Shown here in pieces: positions 46,880-61,055 of a stretch of DNA of 64,000 nucleotides. The stretch is from Datisca glomerata (taxonomy: Eukaryota; Streptophyta; Magnoliopsida; Cucurbitales; Datiscaceae), in the NCBI GenBank assembly GCA_003255025.1, contig QANY01003900.1:2090690-2154689 (forward strand), given 5' to 3'. Numbering within the stretch: position 1 is the first letter of the stretch; each line of letters starts with the position of its first letter. A model generated the notes under the pieces. It was not told where the DNA came from. It was given only the letters and a program-made list of their open reading frames with translations, and did not search any database. The position numbers were made by a program, and so were the translations under genes.

Positions 46880-48340
46880 CTGTAGAGATTTAGTGGCTGT
46901 TTGGTGTTTGGTTTGGTATGAGATTGCTAGTAAATAATTTTTAAAATAAGATTATTGGAATATGATTGTGAGAAAGTATATGAATGAAAAATTATGATTA
47001 TTTTGTTTGTTAAAACATTAAGAATGTTATGATTTGATGGTGAAAATGTTAAATTATTTTATTTATTTTAATAAAATGTAATAAAAAATTATAATTTTAC
47101 CTTTATCCTTATATTAAAGTAATTGTAGAATTTGAAATGGTAATAAACCATAAAGATATCCTTCCCATATTCATTTTAGTTTATTCAAATATATTTTCCC
47201 AAGATAAATACACAATATACCAAACCCATATACACTATATTTTATTTTAACATATTTTCACCCAAATCTCGTCAATTGTTTTATTGATGAGGTTCTCTTC
47301 TCACTCCACCCACCACATACCTCACGGACTCCCACTCCCCCTCTTAGACGGTATTTTTATGCTTGCATGTTGGTATCGGTGTTGAAGAAAACCAGAGAAG
47401 TATGGTAAAAACTCTCAAATCTTGATTCAGCGTTGGGTATGTTCTCCGAGAGTCTAAGTCTGAGTCCAGTGCATTATCGTCTGATTCAGATCGATGGAAA
47501 ATGTAGAGTTTAGTTTTTTATTTTTCTAGATTTGGGAGTATTTCTCTATGAATGAGAATTAGTTTTTCAGATTGTGGGTTTTCCCCTGAGTTTGGGGTTG
47601 GGAGTTTACTTTGTGCATTTGAATGCATATATTTCTATTGAACAATATATCATCTTTTGTGGACAATTTTAGGACAAACAATTCTGAACTTTTCAATTGA
47701 ATATGTTTTCTGAAATTTGTGGGAGATTTCACAGGAGAATTATTTTAAGGAAGAATTCAAGGAAGAAGAAGATAGGGATAGTTTTAGGTAATAAGCTTGT
47801 GTGTTTTACCCGACATTCATATACCTCCCGATTTGAGAGTGTTTCAAATACCCTCAAATAGAGAGCGTACTTAGACATTGTAGGAATCTAAAAGTTATTC
47901 TAAATTAGATATTAAACAGGGGATTCACAGAAATACCCTCATATTCCAGAAAACTCCAATTTTGCCTCATATTAAACGAACCCTTTAAGGATGAGTTTGA
48001 GATTGGATTGCTGGAATTTAATGCATTAAAATATACTATTTTAAATCTCAATTATTTGTCAAATGTTGTTGCTTGATATATAATTAATATTTAAAAATAT
48101 ATGTAAATATATTACATAAATGACTTCAAAATATATGTAAATATATTACACGACACTTTAATTACTTTATACAAATATGAATATGAAATAATTTTTTATT
48201 AATCTAAGTTTGTTTTTAACGTGTAAAAGTCAACTCTATAATATTTTTTTGTAATAATATCGTTTCAACATGTAAAAGTGGACTCTATAATAGTTTTTAT
48301 AATCGTTTTTGTAATGATGTTTGGTTTAAAAAACTTGTAC
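46880..48340. other. AT-rich region with weak transposon-end signals
   Basis: TGTTTGGTTTGGTATGAG at 46905 and, inverted, GGGTTCGTTTAATATGAGGC at about 47987 could be degraded inverted ends of a MITE. Similar TTTGGTTT strings occur near 48320. No ORF with a domain is present. Confidence 0.25.
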
Positions 48341-50490
48341 CCAAGGCCCCTAAGCCACTTCTAATAGAAAAGAATATAAGACGGAGAAAAGCTTACCATA
48401 CGGGACAAAAGAGAGTGCAAGAATAAACGGCTTCAGTTTGCCACAGCAGTCAAAGAGAGATGTTTTGATTTTGTTCCATCAGATACATAATAATAAAGTG
48501 CTCATTTCCATGGGTTGCCCCCGAAAGGGCATCACATTCTCTATGATTTCATTCGTCCTAACTTATTTTACTCTCTTTCTCTTTTTTTGGAGATTTGACA
48601 TATTTTTACTCCTTATACTCTTGAGAATAAAATGAGGAGATAATCCTTTTGAGGGATCTTCCGAAACAAGAAGTATAGCACTAAAATCCTTCTCTGAAAT
48701 TTGCATAAAGGATCGGATGAAGATTCTTTGTAATTGTTTAGGTATAATTTGAGTCTCATCTGACCATCCATCTAGATCTGACCTAATTGATTTTCTATTA
48801 AATATTTTTATGCATTAAATTTTCTTTTACTACATCCAAATCAAACAGTCTATCTGTCGTGGTTTAACAACGACAAACAATCCTCCTTCTAAAGGATTCA
48901 TGATCTTTAGCAACAGCAGCAATCCTCATCCTAAAGGATTCGTGATCTTTTCGAGTAATTAATTTATGAAGTGTAAATGATTTTTTGGGTATGAAATATC
49001 TTCTATGAACAAATAATAAAGATCATAATTTAAATAGAGAAAAAGAGAATAAAAACACAATCATTCACGTGGAAAACATTTAAAGAGGAGAAAAACCACG
49101 TGAAAATTGTTGATATTCACTTATGTAAAGGATTTTACATAGTTGTGTTTATGAGAGAAGAGATGAAAGACAATACTTTTAGTTGAGGTTTGCTTAGGTC
49201 ATCCTTTTTCTTTTTACATGAGCTTGTACTTATAGGTTTTACAATAATAACAATAAAAATATCAGATGAGATCAGGCCTAGGATAACACCTATTCGTGAT
49301 ATCCTCTTTCTTCTTTATCTTTCACCTGTCACACTCAGCCGCCCATCAATCATTACTACATGGCAGTTCCATGTGGTTCCGAGTCAATTAGTTAGAACAA
49401 CTTGATGACTGACCAATCTGTCTTGTTCAAGTGATGCAGCTCATCCAATCAATCACGACCACTTGACTGTCATTCTGAACCCTCCTTTCCGTTCTGATGT
49501 TATGTCATGTCCAGGAGGTAACGATTCTCCGTTCTCGAGATTTCAGTTCCTGTTCTTGAAGCGATGATCTCCCGTTCTCGAGATGTCGATTCTCGTTCTG
49601 GAGGCGATGACTCTCATTCTCGAGATGTCTCGCGACTTCAGCTAGTTATCTGTTTCTACTTTCTCGACGCTTCTCATAAGTCCTGGGTGAGTTCTTTTTG
49701 TTTCTCGTGACAGTGAAATATTTTTTACCTGTTCCTTGAAACTTATATCTCGAATGTCATATAGCATCATGCCTTTAGTCTTACCGAATATTTATCTTCC
49801 ATTTAGGCATAATATTTAACGATCTACCTCTTGAGCATCGAGTTTTATGGACAAGAGGCATATTCTTCACTTCACGCCATAATGGTAATAGAATCAAAAT
49901 GGAATTTAATTCTGTAGAAGTCGCAAAGTGCATAATTCATAACTCATCATAATGCTTCCAAAATATATTTATTAGAGAAGAATTTGGAATAATCAAAGTC
50001 AAATTTTCGTGGGGTTCACGCCGTGAATCTTATTTCTTTCCTGACTTTGATTGGATTTGAGTAGTCTCTTCTTTATATAGTAGATCCTCTATGAGAAAGA
50101 TTCATATGAAAATTGAAAATAATTCTTCTAAAAAATTAAATTGTTGATTGACACGAATGTTACTCAATTAGGCATCAAACTCTTGCTGAATTGTTTACGA
50201 TTGACAAAAATTTGAAGGAAAATAGAGATGCTCTCTCTAAAATTTTATTAAACCAAGTCTATTTTCAGATTGCTACATTGATGCCCATTTATAGACTTCA
50301 AACAACCCAAAAATTCTTCCTTAAAAATCCTAAAATTAACCTAAGCCATATCTGATCATATATGAACTTTAGTTTTAAATTTTGAATCTTAAAATATCAT
50401 CTAAACAAGGAAAGTAACTAATTAAGTTTAATATTTTGAAAAATATTAAACTTAATTAAATTATAACAAATACTCATATAATTAAAATCA
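48340..50490. other. No genes; short repeats, possible LTR-derived sequence
   Basis: Contains a tandem duplication at about 48870-48955 (unit includes CTAAAGGATTC and TGATCTTT) and a short array of CGTTCTCGAGAT-like units at 49515-49630. Part of 48840-50490 may be the LTR or 3' UTR of the decayed gypsy element on the right, but no second LTR was found. Confidence 0.35.
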
Positions 50491-50497
50491 ACTACAA

Positions 50498-53400
50498 CTA
50501 ACGATAATCCCAATAAATGTCTAAAGATGATACTAAGTATCTTTGACCCTTCCGCACTGCATCATTCTCCCTGGGTTGAAGAAAATTCATCCTCAAATTT
50601 AAGATAGCATTATCATCCGTGAAATGACCATGAAAAGGAATCAAGTTTTTCACATTAAACACACATGTTGTACGAATACGAGTGAACAATTTCAGACGGT
50701 ACACATTTGAGTTGATTTTTTCAATAATCTCGATAGGGCCAATATTCCAAGCTGATAGATTATTGCACTCACCAGTAGGAAAACGATCATCGGTCATTTT
50801 TGCCCACACATAGTCACCCATGTCGAACTCCACACGACGACATTTTGTATCGGCATCCTCTTTGTATTTAGTTACTGCTTTGACTAGGTTGTCATACACT
50901 GTCTGGTGAATGTCATACAGGCTACGAACAAAATCCTTAGCTTTGCAATGAACCCGTGTCTTGTTTGGTAATGGAATCAAGTTGAGTGATCCACGAGGGC
51001 TCAAAGAGTAGACGATCTGAAAATGAGTGAAACCAAAACATCTGTTTACGACGTGATTATGAACAAATTCAACTTGTCAATTTTACTAGTCCCATGATTT
51101 GATATGATCTCCACCAAGCATCAAAGAATATCCTAAGAGATCAATTCACCACCTTTGTCTGTACATCTTTTTTTGAATGATAAGTGATACAAATATCAAG
51201 CTGGGTATTCACCATCTTCTAAAGATTCCTATTCCTAAAAAAGTAGCTAAGAAAATGATCGATGCGATCAGAAACAATAGAAGTAGGCAACTCATAAAGA
51301 CGATATACCTCATGAAAGTACAAGTGAGCGAAGTTTACTGCATCTGTGGTTTTTTTACGATGAGTGAAATGCACCATTTTCTAGAATCAATCAACCACCA
51401 TATAAATAAAATCATGACCCTTGTGAGTCTATGGAAGTCCTGCAACAAAATCCATACTCACATCTTTCCAAGGTTGCGTAGGGATAAGCAAATGTGTATA
51501 CAACTAGACATTCATGACCTTTCCTTTAGATACCTGACAAATCTGACATCGTTCCACATGGCCCCCACTTTTTTATGACTGGTCAGCCCAAAAATAGGAC
51601 ATCTTAACCAACTGATAGGTACAATCCATACCAAAATGTCCTTCACCATGGAGTTCTTGAATAACCTGTGAACGTAAGCTGCTATCTGGAACACAAAACC
51701 GATTTCCCTGGAAAAGAAACCCCTCATGCAAAAGAAAGTCTGACCGCTTTCTTTCTTGAACATCAGTCATAATGGTAAAGACGTAAGGATCAATTTCTAA
51801 TAAGTCATACAAATTAGTCGAAACCAGGTACTTCAATTTTCATAGAAGATACAAACTGCTCATCCGACTTAGCGCATCCGCAACCTTATTCTTGACCACT
51901 ACCTTATGTTTGACAACATACATGAACTGTTGTAGCTAGGCAAACCAAGAAACATGTCATGCTACAACCTTATCCTGACTGTGGAGGTGTCTCAGAGCAT
52001 CATGATCAGTAAAAAGAGTAAACTCGCGATGAAACAAATAATGATGTCAATTTTTCATAGCTTGAACAACAACATAGAAACTCCACATCATATGTGTTGT
52101 ATCATGCACGAGATCCTGATAACTTCTCACTGAAAATTCTATTTGTTTGCTCGATTGACTCAATACTATTCCAATGCCAACTTGGAAGCATCACAACATA
52201 ACTCAAATGACAATGAAAAATCAGGTAACACCAACATATCATCAGTCCACTTGAACCTCCCCATTTTCATAAAATCAGTCACAAGTACCATAATATTGCT
52301 AAAGTGAGGAATGAAATGGCTATAGAATAATGCAAGGCCGTGGAAACTCTAAACCTATGTAATGGTTTGTGGACAGGATCAGTTTTGCACCGATTCTTTG
52401 TCGGACTCGTCAACTTGTAATTCATTACTAGAAATTATATAGCCAAGGAACAATAGTTTTAACATCATACACACTTCTTCACTGGTATAAAACACTTATC
52501 TATACGCGGGACATGCAAGACTTCCCATAGGTGCTGAAGATGCATCTTGGGGTTAGCAATATAAACGAGGATATCATCAAAGTATACAGCTACATGATTA
52601 CCAATGAAAGGTCGCAATGCCTAAATCATCACACGCTTGAACACATTTCGTGTATTCGATAACCCAAAAAGACATCACCAACCACTCATACAACCTCTCA
52701 CGCGTCTTGGACATTGTTTTCAACTCATCGCCAGGCCAAGTTCTAATATGATGGTAAGTGCTCTTCAGATCCAATATAGAGAAGATCATTGCACCACTAA
52801 GCTCATCAAGTAAGTCATTGAACCGAGAAATTGAAAACTTGTACCAAATTATGATCTTATTAATTGCTAGACTGTCTATATACATCCTCCAGGACCCATC
52901 CTTCTTTGGCGTAAGGAGGGATGGTACTGCACACATGCTAAGACTCTCCCTCATGTGGCCCTTAGATAACCATTTTTCTACATGTCGATGCAACTCTTCA
53001 TGTTCACTGAGGCTCATTTTGTAATGTAGTCTATTTGGTAACATCACTCCTGGTTTTAGGTCAATCTGATGTTGAATATCACACATAGGTGTCAATCCAT
53101 CTAGAAGCTCAATGAGGAACACATCAACAAACTCTACAACCAATGGGGATGATGCATCACAAATCACTGACTCTGCAATTATCTTTTTACCAATCACCGA
53201 ATAAACCATTCTTGAATCCTCCATCTCTCTCATAAACCGTGAGAGTGAGCAAAAACTAGTACTGTCCCCTGTAGGTTTGATTTTGTTTAGCCTACTTGTT
53301 AGTGACACAATCTTTATATTGTTGTAAAATAGAGTATATGTATTTTTTCGTCCATCATGAATCACAATCCCTATCATACTCCCACGCCATCCTCAATAAC
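50498..53400 (-). mobile_element. Ty3/gypsy retrotransposon remnant
   Basis: On the minus strand in the proper order: RT in the frame 53377-52598 (GVMLPNRLHYKMSLSEHEEL, LTPKKDGSWRMYIDS, SILDLKSTYHHIR). Next is the RNase H region, unreadable in one frame (52500-51850), and the integrase zinc domain near 51836-51573 (VIQELHGEGHFGMDCTYQLV). The integrase C-terminus is at 51004-50498 (GDYVWAKMTDDRFPTGE, RIRTTCVFNVKNLIPF). Gag and protease are missing, as is the 5' LTR. The frames are interrupted. Confidence 0.85.
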
Positions 53401-53645
53401 AAATGACATGCGTCCATTATGAAAACATGACCCCAAACTTTATCTTTATTGTTAGATCAAACTGAAAACGAAGTTTGAACTCGAAGAGAAACCATCACCT
53501 CTCCTCCTTTTTTGAGCCATGCCGGCTTATATGGTTTGGAATGTTTTTATGTCTTTATCCCCAATTTTTTTACTGCACCGTCTAACACAATACTTTTGCA
53601 ACTCTTAAAATTAATAATAAATCAGAACACATTGTCCGGGATCAG

Positions 53646-54148
53646 AGGTGTGTAAAATTTTAAAGAACCGATTGAATCGAACCGAATCGGTTTGGTCCGT
53701 ATTTTTACTACAGTAATTGTAATCGATTCGGTTAATTTTAATAACCAAACTTTCAGTTTGATTATATTTTTCAACAAATCTGTAACTAGTTCGACTAATT
53801 ACAACTATTTTTTAAAATATATATATATATATATTAATTAGACATAAATTATTAAAAACTTAATAAACTAGACATAAATTAGACATACATTGTTAAAAAT
53901 TTGATACATATTAATTGTGTTGAGTGTTTATATTTTTAATTTAATTATTTTTGCTATTTTTTTGGAAGTTTTATAATTGTAGCTGAATCGGTTACAAGTA
54001 ATCAAACTGAACTGATTACTTCGGTTTCATTTGGTTCGATTCTTTCGGTTACACTGGTTTGATTCAGTTAGGTATTTTAGATAACCGGTGAATTCAGTTC
54101 GATTAAAAAAATACATTACTAACCGACCGAACAGAATCATGCACACCC
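53646..54148. mobile_element. MITE-like element, possible hAT type
   Basis: The ends GGTGTGTAAAA and, inverted, GGGTGTGCATGA lead into runs of GAACCGAATCGGTT-type sequence, a common layout of plant hAT-derived MITEs. Flanks CCGGGATC and CCGAGATG could be an 8-bp duplication (6 of 8). An (AT)n run lies at about 53816-53836. No coding capacity. Confidence 0.5.
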
Positions 54149-54689
54149 ATACCCGAGATGTTACAAGTGGATTGGAATATACTTTTTTGCAGCCAATGAT
54201 CCTCATCAAATCTAAGTGCTAAACACGAGTGTCATACTACCAACAAAGAACCAATATCATCCTCTATAAGCGCTTTACTTGCTGGTTCTCCACTCGCTAG
54301 TTTTTCATTAACTCTGGTTCATCGCCGACCTTGGCATCATCCTCGACTTCATATTCAGCGTCTCCAAACAGTGACTGACTTGTAAATTTTTTTTATACAG
54401 GGGCAAGTATATAATTATGAGATAATTAAGTGTGATAAATTAATTAAGAATATTTATATATTTAAATATAATTTTTAAAAATTATATCTATATAAATAAT
54501 TATGAATATCTAATTTATGAAATTAGATAATTAAATTATTATTAGATAATAATTTAAATCAACTAAATCTGTTATTTGTGAAATAACATATAAGTTAGTT
54601 AATAGGAATAATTAGATATGTTAATTTTGAATTAACTGATATCTAGATAGTTATCTGATTAAAATAAATATTTAATTCACAGTAATTGT

Positions 54690-55515
54690 CGCGTGTCAAT
54701 CACTGATAGAGTATCAGAATTTGACATGGACTACTATGATGCCACGTGGCACTACAGTAGTGAGTGTGTAACACTGTAGTACCATGTGACACTATAGTTG
54801 TACACAATTACAGTGGGTCCCAGTGTAATTGGTAATTTTATAATTAAATATTATTTCAGTTTATCTCTAAAAAATTGGTACACCATTATCTAGAATATAT
54901 ATAGATATTATTCTAATGGCCTTGGTAGTTGAACGAAGAAGAGAGAATCAGTTGATCAGATCATCAATTTGTCAATCAAGAGTTGAATTAAGAACATGAT
55001 AGGTGTCAGAGAGATATTCTTATGTGATTAAAAGTTAGTCAAATCTTTAAAAGAATAATCATCACGTTATTTTAGATAATCGTCTCACTAAAGTCATTCT
55101 CAATAAATCCCTAGATCTCATATGTTGAGAAAATCTAGAGACAGAAAAAGTGACTTGTAATATTCTACGTGCCCACACACGTCCTAGTATTGGGGATTGA
55201 CTTGGAAGATCTTGGTGTGGATCTTGGAGTCTACTGATCATTGGAACGATTTCGTGGGAACAAATAATTGATCGGTTTTTGTAAGGACACTTGATATAAA
55301 CTATAAGAGGTATATGATTTATAACATTGTATGTTGTAGATTTAACTTATAAACATATAATGGATCCTGACTAATTGAAAAAGAGTTTTCAATAATAGTT
55401 TTTATTTGGCTATCGTGGCGTTCCGCAAGTTTTATTTTATTAAAAAAAATTAATTTTTATTAAAAGTTTAATTTTTTAAAAGGCCACGCAACTCCACGTT
55501 TCCACCACGACGACA
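54690..55515 (+). mobile_element. Copia LTR in plus orientation, probably solo
   Basis: Matches the inverse of 63445-64000 in several blocks: CACTGTAGTACC, CAATTACAGTGGGTCCCA, TTCTACGTGCCCACACACGT and GACTTGGAAGATCTTGGTGT. It ends near CGACGACA at 55515 with no copia primer site or gag after it; a gypsy fragment follows at once. The 5' end may reach about 54400 but cannot be set by comparison. Confidence 0.6.
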
Positions 55516-55539
55516 AACATGAATAAGGACCTGGTGTGC

Positions 55540-56206
55540 AAGATTTTTGTTTCATACGATGCATAAGCTTATAGTCTTAGGGATGATAGCAGATCGTGTT
55601 ATGAATGCTAAGCTTATAGTCTTAGGGATGCATGATTTTGATGTAGGGATGGACTGGTTGGCTGCTAACTATACTAACATAGATTGTTATCGAAAGTAAG
55701 TTCGATTCCTACCTCCGGGCAAACCTAGCTTCAAGTTTAGGGGATCTCAACAACGACCTATACCGAAGGTCATATCTGCTTTACGGGCACAACGCCTACT
55801 TGATCGTGGTAACTGGGTTTACTTAGCTTCTGTTGTGGCTACAACTAAGACCAATGTGGATATTGGATCAGTTCCAGTAGTTTCTAAATTTTTGGATGTC
55901 TTTCCCGATGATTTGTCGGGAGTTCCTCCTCCTTGGGAGACAGATTTTTGTATTGTGTTGGTAACAGACATTGCCCCTATATCCAAAGCTCTGTATCGTA
56001 TGGTTCTTGTAGAGTTGAAAGAACTTAAGGACCAACTTCAAGAATTATTGGATAAGAGTTTCATTAGACCCAGTGTTTCACCTTGGGATGCTCCAGTATT
56101 ATTTGTTAAAAAGAAATATGGATCAATGAGGCTATGCATTAATTACATGGAGTTGAATAGAGTCGCTATCAATTCTCATGTCCTGAAATATTCACACCCT
56201 AGATAA
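55540..56206 (+). pseudogene. Ty3/gypsy protease-RT fragment
   Basis: A protease-end region (HDFDVGMDWLAANY near 55630) is followed by an RT start in the frame 55835-56206 ([56 protein letters not shown]). This is the Tekay/Del-like pattern. It stops within RT and is joined to the minus-strand copia 3' region. A 45-bp stretch containing TAAGCTTATAGTCTTAGGGA is tandemly duplicated at 55564-55632. Confidence 0.8.
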
Positions 56207-57180
56207 CGTAGTATAGAGGTAACTTAAGGATCATGGACCTATAATCCTAAGTTTCAATAAACCAGATTATTAATTAAACTCTTTAATCAAATATCTTATT
56301 TATTAATTACATTATTACTTCACTATAAATATGAAATTGCACTCTTAGAGATTATAGAATGTATTTACAAAGTATTCTCATGTAGTCTACTGACATAATC
56401 ATTTCAAGTAGTTCTGTCATCAAATTATTAGTTCGTAAATTAGAATTGGTCAAAATTACTGTTTTACCCTTCTAATTACCTCTTGATTCATAAGTATCAT
56501 TAATCCACTAGTGAATGATTAATTTATAATATTATTATAAATTTGAGCTCAATAACCATTCAATTCCAAAATTAACACTTAATGAAACTAATACACGATC
56601 CGTTAGAAAAGCTTAGATTCTAAATCTTGTAAGATCATGTCCCCAGCCATCCACATCACTGAATCTAAAAAACAAAGGTCACTAACCTTATTAACAAACA
56701 AACCTTAATGAGTGACTCAAAAGATCTAGTAGACATGCATATGAGTTCATGACTACTTATGATTTATATTGATCTACATATGATCATCGAATTGATGTGT
56801 ATTAAATCTTTATGATAATGACACGTTAATAAAGATATTAATTCACATCGATCTTGTCATATATAATCTTATTATATAAAGTAGATTAACTAAGATTTCT
56901 ATCCACATCAACAATCCGGATCTAGATCATACGTACTCATAATGCTTAACGAACTTTATTAGCAACCATTCATTAAAGATTCTATACTTTAATATGCTGG
57001 TTACAATTTTATTCATTATATATGACCTTAATTATCTCGTATTAATACAAGATCATAGTCTCATTAATGAATAAAAATTTTTTAAATATTTATATAAATT
57101 ATTTAACGATAATTTAAAAGAACAATTATAAGAAAAATGTAATCCTTTTTAAATTTTATATTAAAATATCAATACAAACA
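56207..57180 (-). mobile_element. Left (3') LTR region of the right-hand copia element
   Basis: On the minus strand a purine tract (CAAGTGGGAGAT, 57192-57181) is followed at 57180 by TGTTTGTATTGATA, a proper copia LTR start directly after the RNase H coding end. The LTR is then about 970 bp of AT-rich sequence until the plus-strand gypsy fragment. It does not visibly match 63445-64000, perhaps because only its 5' part survives. Confidence 0.5.
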
Positions 57181-57189
57181 ATCTCCCAC

Positions 57190-59760
57190 TTGCCCTAAAG
57201 CAAAGGTGGCATCTCTCTTAATCCCATGTTACGCACGTGACCCTCAAATGACTTCGCAGGAAGTGTCTTTGTAAAGGATCAGCCAGGTTCTGTTCCTATG
57301 CTATCTTCATAACAGTCACATCTCCACGATGAACGATCTCTCTTATAAGATGATATTTCCTTTTTATGTGATTGCCCTTTTGTGACTCCTCGATTCCTTG
57401 AAATTTGCTATCGTCCCATTGTTATCACAGTACAAGATCAATGGCTTGTCCATATCTAGAACTACTTCTAAATCAGAATAGAACTTTCTGAGCCATATCG
57501 CCTCTTTCACAGCTTCACAAGCCGCTATATATTCGACTTTCATAGTAGAATCTACAATGTTAGAGTGCTAGATTACAACTCATCCACCTAGGGTGAATAC
57601 TGATCCAGATGTTGACTTTTAACTGTCTCTGTCTGATTGAAAATCAAAATCTGTCCAGTGGGGTTCAGGTCTTTACCTGAATAAACAAGCATATAGTTTC
57701 TCATTCTCCTAAGATACTCGAGAATGTGCTTTACTACAATCCGGCATTCCAAACCTGGATTTGATTGATAACGACTGACAATTCCCCCTGCATAATATGA
57801 CATACATGAAACTTCCAACTGCTGATGCATAGGGAACCTTTCTCATATCCTCTCCCTCCTAAGATGTTTTAGGACATTGTTCCTTGGAGAGGACAATTCC
57901 ATGACTGTTTGGTTGTTAACCTTTCTTGAAATTCTCCATAGAGAATCTCTTCAGCACCTTATCAATATAAGGTGCCTGAGAAAGTGCCAAGAACTTGTTC
58001 TTTCTGTCCCTTAGAATTTGGATGCCTAAAACATAGCTCGCTTCTCTCAAATCTTTCATTTGAAAATTTTTAGCTACCACTTCTTTTCTTTTTACAAAGT
58101 TTCTATATCATTCTCAATGAGTAGAGTATCATCAACATAAAGAACTAAGAAAATCACTATCGTGTCTTTGGTGTATTTATAAACACATGATTCGTCAAAT
58201 GTAAGATTCCAATATCTAGATGTTTGCTTTAATCCATAAATGGATTTAAGCAACTTGCATACTTTCTAATCTTACCCTTTTTTTACGAACCCTTCTGGTT
58301 GCATCATATAGATGTTTTCTTCAAGAGAGCCATTCAGAAAAGATGTTTTGACGTCCATTTTCCATGTCTCTTAGTCAAAACTAGCGGTTATGGACAAAAT
58401 GATGCGAATGGATTTTAGCATGACCACATGGGAGAATGTCTCTTCATAATCGACTCACTCCCTTTGTGTATAGCCCTTGGCTACTAATCGTGCCTTGAAA
58501 GTCTCTACCTCCCCATCTTCACCTCTTTTCTTCTTGAAGATCAATTTACATCTAATAAGCCTGACATTTTCAGGTGGATCTACAAGTTCCCAAACGGAAT
58601 TGGAATACATAGATTTCATTTCTTGGTTCATGGCATCTTGTCATTTCTCATTTTCAGGATCATCCATTGATTCTTCATAGGATAATAGATCATACTTATT
58701 AGTGTCTGACACTAGGACATGTGCTTCTAGTTCGTAGCAAACTGGTTGTCTCACAACCTCCCACCACGACGTTGCATCGAAGTTTTCTTTGCAGGAACTA
58801 TGGTTTCTCTGGTTTATCGTCTATATGTAAAAATTGAAGGTGGTCTGATCTCATCAGTCGCATATTGCTTGAGAACTAATTTGCTACGATGTTTGGTTTT
58901 TCATATAGATATGCTCAAGAAATGTTGCATTTGTTTACACAAACACCTTTTGATCATTGTGAGTATAAAAATACCCAACTCTAGTTTCTAAAGAATAGCC
59001 GACGAATTTGCATACCTCATACATTGATTCTAACTTTTTGGTCTTGGGTCTAAGAGCATGAGCTGGACACCCCCATATACGGAAATGACGTAAACTAGGT
59101 TTGGAGCTATTTCATAACTCTAAAGGTGTCTTGCTTACAAACTTAGAGGGCACTACATTCAAAATGTAAGTTTCCGTGTGTAGTGCATATCCCCAAAATG
59201 TAAGTGACAATGATGAGTAGTTTAACATCGACCTAACCATATCCAATAAGGTTCGGTGTCTCCTTTCCGCAACACCATTTTATTGTGGTGTTTCAGGTGC
59301 TATACATTGGGATATGATTCCACACTTCAGCAAATAATCCTTGAATTCTAAATTCAACTATTCACCACCTCGATCAAGTGGAAGGGTTTTTAATGATTTA
59401 CCTAATTACTTTTCAGCTTTAACCTTGAAGTCTTTAAACTTTCCAAGAGTTTCAGACTTTTGATGCACTAGGTAACTATAACCATATCTTGAGTAGTCGT
59501 CAACAAAATACTCATTCCCACCTCTAACTTGTATATTGATCAGTCCACAAACATCACCATGTACTAACTCAAGTGGTTCGTTGGCTCTTTGACCCTTTCC
59601 TGTGAAAGTTCTCTTGGTCATTTTACCCTTTAAACAAGATTCGCAAACAGAAAGAGTTTCAACTTTTAGCTCTCTCAAAGTACCATGCTTTGTTAACATG
59701 TTTAACCTATCTAGATGAATATGTCTCAACCTAAGATGTCATACATATGTGTTATCATCA
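57190..59760 (-). pseudogene. Copia polyprotein, part 1 (pre-integrase to RNase H)
   Basis: From right to left: GAG-pre-integrase and integrase start at 59729-59406 (RHIHLDRLNMLTKHG, SVCESCLKGKMTKRTF, NEPLELVHGDVCG), then integrase C-terminal and linker sequence. RT follows with the QPEGF block near 58300 and the catalytic YVDD near 58130. RNase H is at 57830-57400 (STMKVEYIAACEAVKEAIWL, PLILYCDNNGTIANFKES). Many stops and shifts are present. It shares about 1.2 kb with part 2. Confidence 0.85.
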
Positions 59761-59829
59761 TGAGAAACTCTTTGTCATCTGTTATTTTTAGGTTTTGCTA
59801 TTTTAAATAATTCATAATTATTTAATGTG

Positions 59830-61055
59830 CGTTCAGTTGCTAGTTCGAAACTATGAAATATGGCAAATGGATGTCAACATGAGAGAATGTCTCTTCATAA
59901 TCAACTCCTTCACTTTGTGTATAGCTTTGGCTACCAACCACATCTTGAAAGTCTTTACTTTCCCATACATACCTCTTTTCTTCTTGAAGAACCATTTACA
60001 TCTAATGAGCCTGACATCTTTGAGTGGATCTACAAGTTTCTAAATGGAATTGGAATACATCGATTCTATTTTGTGGCTTCGTGACATCTTGTTATTTCTT
60101 TTTTAGGATCATCCATCGCCTCTTTAAATGTTAATGGATTATCCTTATCGATGTCAGAAACTAGGACACGTGCCTCTAGTTCAAAGCGAATAGGTTGTAT
60201 TACAACCCTCCCACTACGACGTTGTACCTGGGTTCCTAAACAAGAATAGTGATTTTTGTGGTTTGTCATTTACTGGTTAATGATGAAGGTGGTCTGATCT
60301 CACTAGACGCTAATTCTTCGTTGTTTCGAGATTTGTAGTTTTTCATATAATCGTGTTAAAAGAATGTGGCATTTGTCAATACAAACACCTTTTGATCCTT
60401 GTGACTATATAAATACCCACCTCTTATTTCTGAAACATAGCCAACAATACACACTTCAGACCTTGAGTCTAACTTTTCAGTGTTGGGTCTAAGAACGTAA
60501 GCTTGACACCTCCATATATGAAAATGACGAAAAATGGACTTAGAGTCATTTCATAACTCTAAAAGCGTCTTGCTTATAGACTTAGAAGGCATTACAATCA
60601 AAATGTAAGTTTTCATTTGAAGTGTATGTCACCAAAATGTGAGTGATAGTGATGGGTAGCTTAACATAAACCTGACCATATCCAATAAGGTTCAGTTTCT
60701 CCTTTCTGAAACACCATTTTGCTGCGGCTTCAAGTGCTGTGAGTTGAGATAAAATGCCATACTCCAGCATGTAATCCTTGATTTCTAAATCCAAATATCC
60801 ACCACCTCGATCTGATCAAAGTGTTTTCAATGATTTACCTAATTGCTTTTCAACTTCAGCTTTGAAGTATTTAAACTTTCCAAAAGTTTTAGACCTTCTA
60901 TGCATTAGGTAAGTATAACCATATCTAGAGTAATCGTCAATAAATATGACGAAATACTCATACTCACCTCTAGCTTGTACATTGATCGATTCACAGACAT
61001 CACTGTGTACTAGCTCAATTGGTTCTTTGGCTTTCGTTATCAATGATAGCCACAT
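59830..61055 (-). pseudogene. Copia integrase-RT section, duplicated (part 2)
   Basis: 61055-60816 holds an integrase core start (EPIELVHSDVCESINVQ, FVIFIDDYSRYGYTYLMHRR). The integrase C-terminus follows, then RT N-terminal sequence to about 59875. 59870-61040 is a direct repeat of 58425-59600 (for example the GAGAATGTCTCTTCATAAT block near 58435 and 59880). At its left edge a 35-bp piece of RT lies in the opposite orientation. Confidence 0.8.
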
